Of a DNA stretch of 37,494 nucleotides, positions 25,145-34,086 are shown one piece after another. The first letter of the stretch is position 1. Every line of letters begins with the position of its first letter. Origin of the DNA: Candidatus Zhuqueibacterota bacterium. Its GTDB lineage: Bacteria > Zhuqueibacterota > Zhuqueibacteria > Residuimicrobiales > Krinioviventaceae. The DNA is taken from positions 1 through 37,494 of the forward strand of contig JAFGJB010000307.1 in assembly GCA_016929295.1 (NCBI GenBank), read 5' to 3'. Below the pieces are notes generated by a model, which did no database searches, had not been told where the DNA came from, and saw only the letters and a program-made list of their open reading frames with translations. The translations under genes and the position numbers were made by a program.

Positions 25145-25338
25145 TTCTTATCACCTTTTTTGAACGGTTGATGAGTCGGGGGTGTTGTGCGCGGATTGTC
25201 ACTGCTATCCAGCAATATTCGGTACCAGCATCCCTTGCACATAAGAGCGCGATCGACGCTGAGGAGCACCTGCTCCCAGGGACTCAACTTTCGGCCGCAA
25301 TGCGGGCATATCTCCGGTATTTTATCAAGGCTGTCCAA
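25141..25338 (-). CDS. small zinc-ribbon protein
   Basis: A 65-residue protein with two cysteine pairs, C11-x2-C14 (ICPHCGRK) and C34-x2-C37 (MCKGCW), about 20 residues apart, which is the spacing of a zinc ribbon. A polar tail (NPRTTPPTHQPFKKGDKK) follows. No enzyme motif is seen. The start is a TTG at 25338 with GAGG eight bases upstream, lying 14 bp inside the end of the preceding gene. The stop overlaps the ATG of the downstream glutamate dehydrogenase (ATGA), suggesting translational coupling. A regulatory or scaffolding role within the operon is an inference from context. Confidence 0.65.
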   Translation of the reverse strand: MDSLDKIPEICPHCGRKLSPWEQVLLSVDRALMCKGCWYRILLDSSDNPRTTPPTHQPFKKGDKK

Positions 25339-28336
25339 AATCGGCCTCAGGTTTTAGAATGATGCCCTTGCTTTCGTGACCGTCCATTTTAATGACCAAT
25401 GGGCTTTCGAAGCGCAGATGTCGCACACAGGGCGTTCTGGCGACCGGCGCCTGACTCAGCAGCCAGTCCCAGTTGATGAAATTGTCTTGATGTTCGGCAT
25501 GAACGGTAAAGTACCCCACCATGAATGAATTCAAATTTTGGAAAAAGTGCGAGCCCTGCGACGGCGTCACATAAAAATCGCGAAAATTCGCTTCGACAAT
25601 GGCGCGCGCGCCGGCTATTTGGTCCCAGGTGACCGGAATGCCCAACCACGGATCGAGCGAACCCAGTCGTCCGACGCAGACGAGCAGATAGGGACGTTTC
25701 TCTTCCACCAGGGTGGCATTGAAAGCGCTGATATCGGCGACGACGTCGCGGCTTTTGGAGCGATCAAAATTGTCGCGATCGACCAGGATGATATCGTATA
25801 TATTTCGCAATACGCCATTGCCGAGCACCTGCACGCTCTTGCAGATCAATTCGTTCTTGCTGAACTGTTCGATCCTGAGCATTTCCAGCTCGCGATTCAG
25901 CACCACCGGGCGCATCTGCAGCAAGCCAAACTCCCTTGGCTGACCGGACGGTGTGTGCAAATTGACAGCGAACTCGATCTCCACGGGCGTGCCCATGCCC
26001 CAGCTTCCCATATCCAGAACCAGCTCCAGGATGTGCGCCAGCGGAAAGATTTTGCTCTTCAGCAATGGTGCAAAAGTCACCAACCTGGATCCGGGGCGCG
26101 AGATGCCGTCATAAATTGTATTGTTCTCCGGCGAATAGGTCGAGCCAAGCATCGATAACGTGCCGTCCAGTTCAGCATCTTTGAGCGGATATTCATGAAT
26201 CAGCTCTTCCAGCCCGTCGGTCTCCGGCGAGGCACTCAATGGCAACGCGTAGAATGTCGTTTGGGCATGTTGCAGTGTCGTCTTGAGATCATTCGTCAGA
26301 TTGAGGTGCGCAGGATATTTCGGACAAAATCGCACGGATGATCCGCCCTCGACGACCATTTTCCCCAGACCAAGCGCGGCCGATACGATGCCGTCGGCTG
26401 CCTTTTGCGGATGCACGGGATAGAAATTATAAGAGCGGGCGACGCCGGAAAAATCGGGATAAAAACGCTCCCCAAACGATGTGCCGATCATCTTTTGCAC
26501 AATCACCGCCATTTTCTCATCCCGCAGATTGTAGGATGTCGCCTTGATATAATCCTTTGCCGCCTTGAGGTATGTTGATGCAAAAACGCGTTTGATCGCC
26601 TGCAGCAGGTCGCGCAGTCCGATCAAGGCGTCCGAATTGGTATTCGGCAACATGATGGTGTCGTAGACGCCGGCAAAAGGTTGATTATGCGAATCTTCCA
26701 GCAAGCTGGAGGATCGGACGGCAAGCGGCGTATCGACCAGATCGAGGAACGATGCCAGTTCACCCAGAATACCCTTCGGAAAGTTTTTGGCCTGCAGAAA
26801 ACGTCCGATGATCTCCTGATCGTCTTCGCACTCCAGGGCGAATTTCAGCAGGTTATTTTCGCTCATAAAGGCGTCGAAAATATTGGTGCCAATGACGATC
26901 GCCGGCGGGATATAAATGCGGACATTTTCAAAACGATCCTGAACATTGTAATTGTTGATTAAAATATTGACAAACGACAGACCTCGCGCCTTGCCGCCCA
27001 GGGAACCGCCGCCAATGCGGGAGATGCTGCTGTAGGGATCAAATGACTCTTTGTCAAAATCGGTGATGATGCCGCGCTGGCGTAATTTTCGATAGTCGCG
27101 CAATTCTATGATCAGCGATTGCCTGGTTTCTTCGACGGAAGAATAATCGGATATCTTGCGCGGCCGCAGCTTGTGTGCAAGCCAGAATTCTGTGCGAGCT
27201 TTGAGCCAGTTGGAGAAATGATTGCGTTCCGCATGATAGACAATACTCTCCTCTGGCACATCGTGCAGGACGTTTTCCAGGGTGAGCAAATCAGATGCCC
27301 GACCAACATGCTGTCCCTCCGGTGTGCGAAAGATGAAATCACCAAAAGAGAGTTTGTCGATGAGAAAGTTGCGAAAATCCTGCAGGAGCGTCGGCGATGT
27401 TTTAAGCACAAAACTGGCGCCGTATTTTTTGGCTAATCGCGCATTCTTCTCCTGCGATGAATGGAAAAGGATGGGAATATCCGGATGTTCCAGGTGCACG
27501 CGCCGTGCCAGCTCCAGGCCGGCCTCGGGATCGGCTCTGCCGTGACGCGGAAAGTTGATATCGGAAATGACGCCGAGGACATTTTCCGCATATTTCTCAT
27601 AATAGGCCCAGGCCTCTTCAAAACAGGTACAAAAGAGTATCTTGGGACGCGCCCGCTGCCGCAACTGTTTGTGCGACAGGTTGATCCCTTCGGAAATCAG
27701 TCGCTGAGATTGGCGCATGACTTCCACATAGATGATGGGCAAAAAATAGGAATAAAAACGCACGTTATCTTCGATCACAATGATGGATTGCACGCCGACC
27801 AGATTGGTGTCATGTTCGACATTCATTTTGTCTTCGAGATGCTTGACGATTGCCAGCAGCAGGCGAAAATTTCCATTCCAGATGAAAACCTCATCAAAGA
27901 TATCTGCGGCTCCCTGCGTGAGCAGATCGGCTAATTCGCGATTATCAAATGCCAACAGCACAATGGGTATGGTGATGCCGGCTTCGCGCACGCGTTTGGC
28001 AAAGGTCGGCACACTCATGTCTTCGATATGCAGTGTGGTGATCAAGAGATCAAATCGCCGTTCTTCCTGGATCAGGGCAATGGCTTCTTCGCCATTTGAT
28101 ACACGGGTGAGCTCGGGAGCGTGACTGAGATTCAGCTCTTGATACTTGTCCCGCATGAGTTCGTACAAACGGCCATCCTCTTCGAACACGTAGAGATCGT
28201 AAAGGCTGGATACGAGGAGAATATCACGAATGCGCATGCGCATGAGATTCTGGAATCCCTGAAAACGGGTGCCATAGCCATGCTCCACCCACAGCGGATC
28301 GGCGTACGGCAGAGCTTTGTCGATGTGACTGTTCAC
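25325..28336 (-). CDS. double-receiver plus PPDK-N (pyruvate/PEP dikinase ATP-grasp) protein
   Basis: A 1003-residue soluble protein. Residues 37-170 form a receiver-like fold whose phospho-acceptor aspartate is replaced (FDLLITTLHIED, T101). Residues 183-330 form a second receiver that keeps the acidic pair E189-D190 (IIVIEDN), phospho-acceptor D259 (GVISDINFP) and lysine K312 (VLKTSP), so it looks phosphorylatable. From about 440 lies a pyruvate/PEP-dikinase ATP-grasp domain, with IGGGSLGGKARGLSFVNI, PPAIVIGTNIFDAF, LAVRSSSLLEDSHNQPFAGV and QMRPVVL. I see neither the swivelling phospho-histidine (TSH) domain nor the PEP-binding TIM barrel needed for a full PEP synthase. The GTG at 28336 has AAGGA upstream. 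It sits 14 bp behind one glutamate dehydrogenase and is separated from the second only by the zinc-ribbon gene. Enzymatic activity is uncertain. Confidence 0.85.
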   Translation of the reverse strand: MNSHIDKALPYADPLWVEHGYGTRFQGFQNLMRMRIRDILLVSSLYDLYVFEEDGRLYELMRDKYQELNLSHAPELTRVSNGEEAIALIQEERRFDLLITTLHIEDMSVPTFAKRVREAGITIPIVLLAFDNRELADLLTQGAADIFDEVFIWNGNFRLLLAIVKHLEDKMNVEHDTNLVGVQSIIVIEDNVRFYSYFLPIIYVEVMRQSQRLISEGINLSHKQLRQRARPKILFCTCFEEAWAYYEKYAENVLGVISDINFPRHGRADPEAGLELARRVHLEHPDIPILFHSSQEKNARLAKKYGASFVLKTSPTLLQDFRNFLIDKLSFGDFIFRTPEGQHVGRASDLLTLENVLHDVPEESIVYHAERNHFSNWLKARTEFWLAHKLRPRKISDYSSVEETRQSLIIELRDYRKLRQRGIITDFDKESFDPYSSISRIGGGSLGGKARGLSFVNILINNYNVQDRFENVRIYIPPAIVIGTNIFDAFMSENNLLKFALECEDDQEIIGRFLQAKNFPKGILGELASFLDLVDTPLAVRSSSLLEDSHNQPFAGVYDTIMLPNTNSDALIGLRDLLQAIKRVFASTYLKAAKDYIKATSYNLRDEKMAVIVQKMIGTSFGERFYPDFSGVARSYNFYPVHPQKAADGIVSAALGLGKMVVEGGSSVRFCPKYPAHLNLTNDLKTTLQHAQTTFYALPLSASPETDGLEELIHEYPLKDAELDGTLSMLGSTYSPENNTIYDGISRPGSRLVTFAPLLKSKIFPLAHILELVLDMGSWGMGTPVEIEFAVNLHTPSGQPREFGLLQMRPVVLNRELEMLRIEQFSKNELICKSVQVLGNGVLRNIYDIILVDRDNFDRSKSRDVVADISAFNATLVEEKRPYLLVCVGRLGSLDPWLGIPVTWDQIAGARAIVEANFRDFYVTPSQGSHFFQNLNSFMVGYFTVHAEHQDNFINWDWLLSQAPVARTPCVRHLRFESPLVIKMDGHESKGIILKPEADFGQP

Positions 28337-28350
28337 CGTGATTCCTTCGC

Positions 28351-29712
28351 TCAGACCAAACCCTGGTCCAGCATGGCATCCGCCACTTTGAGGAAACCGC
28401 CGATATTGGCGCCGTTGACATAATTACCCGGAGTGCCAAATCGCTCAGCCACATCAACGCAGGTCTGATGAATATTTTTCATGATCAGGTACAGGCGATT
28501 ATCCACTTCTTCGCGCGTCCACGGCAGGCGCATGCTATTTTGTGCCATCTCCAGGCCGGAAACGGCCACACCACCGGCATTGGCGGCTTTGCCCGGGCAA
28601 TACAAAATGCCCGCATCGACAAAAAGCTTGACGCCCTCGTTGCTCGTCGGCATGTTGGCGCCTTCACTGACGCAGTAAACGCCATTTTTAAGGAGATTTG
28701 CAGCGTCCACGCCATTTATCTCATTCTGTGTGGCGCTGGGAAAGGCGCAATCAGCTTTGATTTCCCATAACGGATTGTAATTCATTGAACTATCAAAGGC
28801 CGTATATATGGCGTCCGGATATTCATCAGCATAGTCTCGGATGCGTGCGCGGCGAACGTTTTTCAAATTCATGACAAAATTCAGCTTTTCACGATCGATC
28901 CCGCCCTCATCGTAAATGAATCCATTTGAATCGGACAGCGTCAGGACCTTGCCGCCCAGCTGCAATATTTTTTCAGCCGTATATTGCGCAACGTTTCCGG
29001 AGCCGGAGACAAGACACGTCTTGTCTGCCAACGTTTCATGGCGGCTGGCCAGCATCTCGGCCGCCATATAAACAGCGCCATAGCCCGTCGCCTCCGGGCG
29101 AATGAGTGAGCCACCCCAGTTGAGGCCTTTGCCGGTGAGAACGCCGGTGAATTCGTTGCGCAGCCGTTTGTACTGGCCGAACAGGTAGCCGATCTCGCGA
29201 CCGCCGACGCCGATATCACCCGCAGGCACATCGGTGTTTGGTCCGATATGCCGAAACAGCTCATTCATAAAACTCTGACAAAAGCGCATGACTTCGTTAT
29301 CGCTTTTCCCCTTTGGGTCAAAATCCGATCCGCCCTTGCCACCGCCGATGGGTAGTGAGGTGAGGCTGTTTTTAAAGACCTGTTCAAACGCCAGAAACTT
29401 TAAAATGCTCAGATTGACCGATGGATGAAAGCGCAAACCGCCCTTGTATGGCCCGATGGCGCTATTCATCTCTAAACGAAAACCGCGATTGATGTGAACA
29501 TCACCCAAATCATCCATCCACGGCACACGGAACATGATGACGCGCTCCGGTTCGATGATGCGCTCGAATATTTTCGCGCTGCGATACTCTGGATGACGTT
29601 CAACGACGAGAGAAATCGAATCGGCAACCTCTGCGACGGCCTGCAAAAATTCCGGCTGTCCTGGATCTTTGGCTTTGACCCTGTCCACGACCTCCTGAGC
29701 GTAACTGTTCAT
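28351..29712 (-). CDS. gdhA: NADP-type glutamate dehydrogenase, 453-residue type
   Basis: A 453-residue hexameric-type glutamate dehydrogenase of the class found in E. coli and Clostridium symbiosum. Lysines K90 (GPYKGGLRFHPSVN), K114 and K126 (LPIGGGKGGSDFDPKGK) and aspartate D166 (DVPAGDIGVGG) match the known active-site set. The coenzyme domain contains CLVSGSGNVAQYTAEKIL (about 240-257). Coenzyme preference is inferred from the class, not read from residues. GGGAG seven bases before the ATG at 29712 sets the start. This is the first gene of the four-gene operon and faces uvrA across a 237-bp spacer that carries two dyad symmetries. A second, unlike glutamate dehydrogenase closes the same operon. 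Confidence 0.95.
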   Translation of the reverse strand: MNSYAQEVVDRVKAKDPGQPEFLQAVAEVADSISLVVERHPEYRSAKIFERIIEPERVIMFRVPWMDDLGDVHINRGFRLEMNSAIGPYKGGLRFHPSVNLSILKFLAFEQVFKNSLTSLPIGGGKGGSDFDPKGKSDNEVMRFCQSFMNELFRHIGPNTDVPAGDIGVGGREIGYLFGQYKRLRNEFTGVLTGKGLNWGGSLIRPEATGYGAVYMAAEMLASRHETLADKTCLVSGSGNVAQYTAEKILQLGGKVLTLSDSNGFIYDEGGIDREKLNFVMNLKNVRRARIRDYADEYPDAIYTAFDSSMNYNPLWEIKADCAFPSATQNEINGVDAANLLKNGVYCVSEGANMPTSNEGVKLFVDAGILYCPGKAANAGGVAVSGLEMAQNSMRLPWTREEVDNRLYLIMKNIHQTCVDVAERFGTPGNYVNGANIGGFLKVADAMLDQGLV

Positions 29713-29835
29713 AGGTGCTCCCTGGTTTTGCTAAAATATTCATGCTGGATAACCTTGTCTGTGCGAGATTCACTCTGTTGGCAAAGAAAAGGTGCTGTCG
29801 ATTGAGGAGATAATCTTGTAAATAATAAGCAAAAT

Positions 29836-29882
29836 CACAACAAAAAAATTAGCCCCTTTGTTGTGTAGATTTTCGTACTACA
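29836..29882. promoter_or_regulatory. tandem dyad symmetries between the gdh operon and uvrA
   Basis: CACAACAAA (29836-29844) and TTTGTTGTG (29857-29865) are exact reverse complements over 9 bp with 12 bp between. A second dyad, TGTAG-9-CTACA (29864-29882), overlaps its end. They lie in the divergent spacer between the glutamate dehydrogenase operon and uvrA and could be operators for either; a terminator is unlikely because no gene ends here. The second dyad also loosely resembles the interspersed repeat seen near 6.4, 9.6 and 35.4 kb. Confidence 0.45.
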
Positions 29883-29949
29883 TTTAAAGGAAATGATTTA
29901 TATTACATGATTGATTTGGAACGAATGAAATATTCATGGAAATGCAGGC

Positions 29950-32775
29950 ATGTCTGCTCAAAACACAATCATCATTAAAGGAGCGCGCGAGCACAATCTC
30001 AAAAACATCGATGTCGAAATACCCCGCGACAAGCTGGTGGTGATCACCGGGCTCTCCGGATCGGGGAAATCGTCGTTGGCGTTCGATACGATTTATGCCG
30101 AAGGCCAGCGCCGTTACGTCGAGTCGCTGTCCGCGTACGCCCGTCAATTTCTCGGCCTCATGGAAAAGCCGGATGTCGATTACATCGAAGGACTATCGCC
30201 GGCGATCTCTATCGAACAAAAGTCCGCCGGTCGCAATCCGCGCTCCACGGTCGGAACGGTGACGGAAACATATGATTATCTGCGGCTGCTCTTCAGCCGC
30301 ATTGGGACGCCTTACTGTTACAATTGCGGCAAGAAAATCGAACGTCAAACCGTGCAGCAGATCGTCGATGCCATTTTAGCGATTCCGGACGACTCGCGCA
30401 TTCAGCTCATGGCGCCCATTGTGCGCGGCCGCAAGGGTGAATATAAAGAGATATTCGCCGAAGCGAAACGCGACGGCTACGTCCGGGTGCGCGTCGACGG
30501 CGAACTGCACGAGCTGGAAACGGATATCATCCTCGACAAAAATAAAAAGCATAACATAGAAATCATCGTTGATCGTCTGGTGGTCAAACCGACCATAAAA
30601 ACGCGCTTGACCGATTCGGTCGAGACCGCGTTGCATCTGGCTTCCGGCATTATCCTGATCGATATCGCCGGCGAAAAAGAGATTCTGTTCAGCGAAAATT
30701 TTGCCTGCCACGATTGCGGCATTTCCTACGAAGAGCTGGCGCCGCGCATGTTTTCCTTCAACTCGCCATACGGCGCCTGCCCGACCTGCAACGGCCTCGG
30801 CACCAAAATGGAAATTGATCCCGATTTGATCGTGCGGGACAAAAGCAAATCGCTGGCGCAGGGCGCGATCACCGCCTGGGGCAAGCTCATGGATGGCTGG
30901 TACATCACCATCGCACGCGGCATCGTTGAGTCTTTTGGCCATGATGTGAACACACCCTATGAAAAGTTGAGCGCGGAGGCGCAAGACGCCATCATGCACG
31001 GCACGCGGGACGAAATGGCGTTCAATTACGAATCGCGCGACGGACGACACAGCGGCACGTTCAAAACACGCTGGGAGGGCGTGGTTGGCAATCTCGAGCG
31101 CCGTTACGGCCAAACAGATTCCGAGGGCATTCGCGACTGGATTGAAACTTTTATGAATGTGATCGATTGCCCGGACTGTCACGGCACCCGTCTTCGGCGC
31201 GAAGCTCGAGCGGTGCGCATTGGCGACAAACATATCCAGGACATCGTCTCCATGTCGATCAAGGAATCACATCAGTTTTTTCTCGAGGTGAAATTGACCG
31301 AACGCGAGCAGATCATCGCGCACCAAATCCTCAAGGAAATCCGCGAACGCCTCGGCTTTTTAAAGAATGTCGGACTCGATTACCTGACCCTCGATCGCGC
31401 TACCGGTTCGCTCTCCGGTGGCGAAGCGCAGCGCATTCGTCTTGCCACACAAATCGGTTCACAGCTCGTCGGCGTTCTCTACATCCTGGACGAACCGTCT
31501 ATTGGCTTGCATCAACGCGATAATGCCCGATTGATCGATACGCTGCTCAAATTACGCGATTTGGGCAATACGGTCATTGTGGTGGAACACGATCAGGAGA
31601 CTATGGAGCAGGCCGATTATATCATCGATCTGGGACCCGGCGCCGGGGAACACGGCGGCAGAATCGTCGCCGACGGTTCACCGCAGGAAGTGAAAGATAA
31701 TGTCAATTCCATCACCGGTGATTACCTGGCGGGACGCCGGCACATATCCATGCCGGCATCACGGCGACAAGGGAATGGCAACAGTCTTGTCATCATCGGC
31801 GCCACCGGTAACAATCTGCAGAACGTGACGGCGGAAATACCGCTGGGGAAATTTGTCTGCGTAACGGGTGTTTCCGGCAGCGGCAAGAGCACGCTGATCA
31901 ATGAAACCCTCTATCGGATTCTGTCAAAACATTTTTATGGCAGCAAGGATGGGCCTCTGCCCTATGAGAGCATCAATGGATTGCAGCATGTGGATAAAGT
32001 GATTGACATAGATCAGTCGCCAATCGGACGCACGCCGCGTTCTAACCCGGCCACCTATACCGGCCTGTTCATGCCCATTCGCGATCTGTTCTCGCAATTG
32101 CCGGAATCAAAAATTCGCGGCTACAAACCGGGGCGATTCAGCTTCAATGTCAAGGGCGGTCGTTGCGAAGCGTGCCAGGGGGATGGCATCATCAAGATCG
32201 AAATGCATTTTTTGCCGGATGTCTATGTCACCTGCGAAGTATGCAAAGGCCAGCGCTACAATCGCGAAACCCTGGAAATCAAATACAAAGGAAAATCGAT
32301 AGCCGATGTGCTCAATATGAGCGTGATGCAGGCGCTCGACTTTTTTCATAAAATCCCCTCGATCAATCGCAAGCTGGAGACGCTCGCCGATGTCGGTCTT
32401 GGTTACATTAAACTGGGGCAGCAGGCAACGACGCTGTCCGGCGGCGAGGCGCAGCGGGTGAAACTGGCGACCGAGCTGTCAAAGCGCAGCACAGGAAGGA
32501 CGGTCTATATCCTCGACGAACCGACAACCGGTCTGCACTTTGAAGACACGAACATGTTACTCAAGGTGCTCAATCGTCTGGTGGACAGCGGCAACACCGT
32601 CATTGTCATTGAGCATCACATGGATGTCATCAAGACCGCTGATCATATCATCGACCTCGGCCCCGAAGGCGGCGACGATGGCGGCCGCATCATTGCGGTT
32701 GGGACGCCGGAGGAGGTGGCGAATGTGCCGGAGTCGTATACCGGACAATTTTTGCGGCAATTGCTGGGATTGTAG
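29950..32775 (+). CDS. uvrA: UvrA, excinuclease ABC subunit A
   Basis: A 941-residue DNA damage-recognition ATPase of nucleotide excision repair, standard length. Two ABC ATPase modules are present. The first has Walker [13 protein letters not shown] near residue 31 and the signature [20 protein letters not shown]. The second has [14 protein letters not shown] and [20 protein letters not shown]. Both carry ILDEP Walker B motifs. Zinc-binding cysteine sets include CHDCG...CPTCNGLG in the first half and CEACQGDG...[10 protein letters not shown] in the second. NPATYTGLF and [11 protein letters not shown] are classic UvrA sequences. The reading frame is intact and nothing is unusual. The ATG at 29950 has only a weak GCAGG-type ribosome site. 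The gene is divergent from the glutamate dehydrogenase operon. Confidence 0.97.
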   Translation: MSAQNTIIIKGAREHNLKNIDVEIPRDKLVVITGLSGSGKSSLAFDTIYAEGQRRYVESLSAYARQFLGLMEKPDVDYIEGLSPAISIEQKSAGRNPRSTVGTVTETYDYLRLLFSRIGTPYCYNCGKKIERQTVQQIVDAILAIPDDSRIQLMAPIVRGRKGEYKEIFAEAKRDGYVRVRVDGELHELETDIILDKNKKHNIEIIVDRLVVKPTIKTRLTDSVETALHLASGIILIDIAGEKEILFSENFACHDCGISYEELAPRMFSFNSPYGACPTCNGLGTKMEIDPDLIVRDKSKSLAQGAITAWGKLMDGWYITIARGIVESFGHDVNTPYEKLSAEAQDAIMHGTRDEMAFNYESRDGRHSGTFKTRWEGVVGNLERRYGQTDSEGIRDWIETFMNVIDCPDCHGTRLRREARAVRIGDKHIQDIVSMSIKESHQFFLEVKLTEREQIIAHQILKEIRERLGFLKNVGLDYLTLDRATGSLSGGEAQRIRLATQIGSQLVGVLYILDEPSIGLHQRDNARLIDTLLKLRDLGNTVIVVEHDQETMEQADYIIDLGPGAGEHGGRIVADGSPQEVKDNVNSITGDYLAGRRHISMPASRRQGNGNSLVIIGATGNNLQNVTAEIPLGKFVCVTGVSGSGKSTLINETLYRILSKHFYGSKDGPLPYESINGLQHVDKVIDIDQSPIGRTPRSNPATYTGLFMPIRDLFSQLPESKIRGYKPGRFSFNVKGGRCEACQGDGIIKIEMHFLPDVYVTCEVCKGQRYNRETLEIKYKGKSIADVLNMSVMQALDFFHKIPSINRKLETLADVGLGYIKLGQQATTLSGGEAQRVKLATELSKRSTGRTVYILDEPTTGLHFEDTNMLLKVLNRLVDSGNTVIVIEHHMDVIKTADHIIDLGPEGGDDGGRIIAVGTPEEVANVPESYTGQFLRQLLGL

Positions 32776-32811
32776 CCCGGCATGACAGTTTGGTCAGGGA
32801 CAATCTCTTGC

Positions 32812-33957
32812 TTAATTTATTAGAAAAGGATTAGCCAGAGCAAATGCCGTGACTGGCAGTGCCGTCACCCTTGCATGCAGGGGGTATTCATCGGGGCCAG
32901 GGTAGACAATCCAGAGGTGCTCCAATTCGAGATCGTCAAGGGCAATTTGCATGGACTTGGTCAGGCGCGGTGCGTCCATGTATTTAAATTCAATCGCCAG
33001 GTTTTTCCCGCCTTGTTGCCAGAACAAATCCACTTCGGCACCAGTGTGCGTAGCCCAGAAATATACAGGATGACCGTTTTGTTGAATGTGACGACAGGCC
33101 AGTTCGAGGGAGAAACCCTCCCAAGACGCCCCAAGTTTGGGATTAGCGAGCAATTGCTCTTCATTTTCGATTGACTGTAATCTATGAAAAATTCCCGAGT
33201 CCCGAATATAAATTTTGGGTCGTTTCACTAGCCTCTTACCAAGGTTTGCGTACCGCGGAGGCAGTACTCGAACCATAAAAGTATTTTCAAGGATATCTAT
33301 ATATTTCCGAATAGTCATATCCGAGATCCCAAAAGAGCGACCCAACTCTGCATAATTTATAATTTGGCCATGATAATGACTCAGCATTGTCCAAAATCGA
33401 TTGATAGTCAGAGCTGGAATCTGTATTCCGAGTTGAGGGATATCTCTTTCGACAAAGGTTCGAATATAGTTATCTCGCCAGATTACGCTGGCTCGCTCTG
33501 AGGTTGCAAGAAAAGAAGAAGGGAATCCACCTCTGACCCAGAGATTGCGATATTGCAGATGACCGACATCTCGCAGTGAAAATCCACCCAGTCGATGATA
33601 GCCAATGCGTCCCGCAAGCGACTCTGAACTTTGCTGCATCAAATCGCGAGAGGCGCTGCCTAAAATGAGGTATTTTTGCCGTTCGTTTGAATCGACAAGA
33701 AATCGAAGAAGCGGAAACAGATTCGGTTTTCTCTGGATTTCATCGATGACGATTAAACCCTGCAGATATTCCAACGTTGTCTGGGGCTCTGCCAATTTGG
33801 CGAGGTCACGTGGATTTTCAAGGTCAAAATAGTGATCGTAGTCGAACTGCCTGGCAATGGTTGTTTTACCACTCTGCCTGGCGCCCAATATGCCAACCAC
33901 AGGGAAAATATCCTGTAGCATTTTTATATTCTGCAAATCATCTGTTCTTTTGATCAT
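32812..33957 (-). CDS. AAA ATPase with DUF4143 domain
   Basis: A 381-residue protein of the widespread AAA_14/DUF4143 type. The N-terminal P-loop ATPase has Walker A GARQSGKTT (25-33), the acidic Walker B LIVIDEIQRKP and YLILGSAS (the sensor-like region). In the middle is a helix-turn-helix-like segment (NYAELGRSFGISDMTIRKYI). The C-terminal DUF4143 part (about 210-360) contains a PD-(D/E)XK-like core, GAEVDLFWQQGGKNLAIEFK, where D and E-x-K are in the spacing of nuclease motif III. Its function is unknown; many copies occur in genomes and some are linked to mobile elements. It converges on uvrA. The ATG has no strong ribosome site. A 12-bp palindrome TTGAAATTTCAA lies upstream of the start. 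Confidence 0.9.
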   Translation of the reverse strand: MIKRTDDLQNIKMLQDIFPVVGILGARQSGKTTIARQFDYDHYFDLENPRDLAKLAEPQTTLEYLQGLIVIDEIQRKPNLFPLLRFLVDSNERQKYLILGSASRDLMQQSSESLAGRIGYHRLGGFSLRDVGHLQYRNLWVRGGFPSSFLATSERASVIWRDNYIRTFVERDIPQLGIQIPALTINRFWTMLSHYHGQIINYAELGRSFGISDMTIRKYIDILENTFMVRVLPPRYANLGKRLVKRPKIYIRDSGIFHRLQSIENEEQLLANPKLGASWEGFSLELACRHIQQNGHPVYFWATHTGAEVDLFWQQGGKNLAIEFKYMDAPRLTKSMQIALDDLELEHLWIVYPGPDEYPLHARVTALPVTAFALANPFLIN

Positions 33958-34086
33958 AATTTATATTGAAAAATCATAAATATACTTTGAAATTTCAATG
34001 TAATTTACTGAATTATACGCCTCATGTCAATAGAAAACTATAGCGCAGTGAAAGGAACACAATGATGTAAAGTGAACGATTCCATT

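Noticed and set aside
30376-31233. 285-codon open frame antisense to uvrA
   Set aside because: It lies wholly within the conserved uvrA reading frame; a shadow frame caused by codon bias, with no start signal or family resemblance.
32812-33957. AAA/DUF4143 gene as a defence or toxin-antitoxin module
   Set aside because: It stands alone with no partner gene or mobile-element marks nearby; the family is widespread and its role unsettled.
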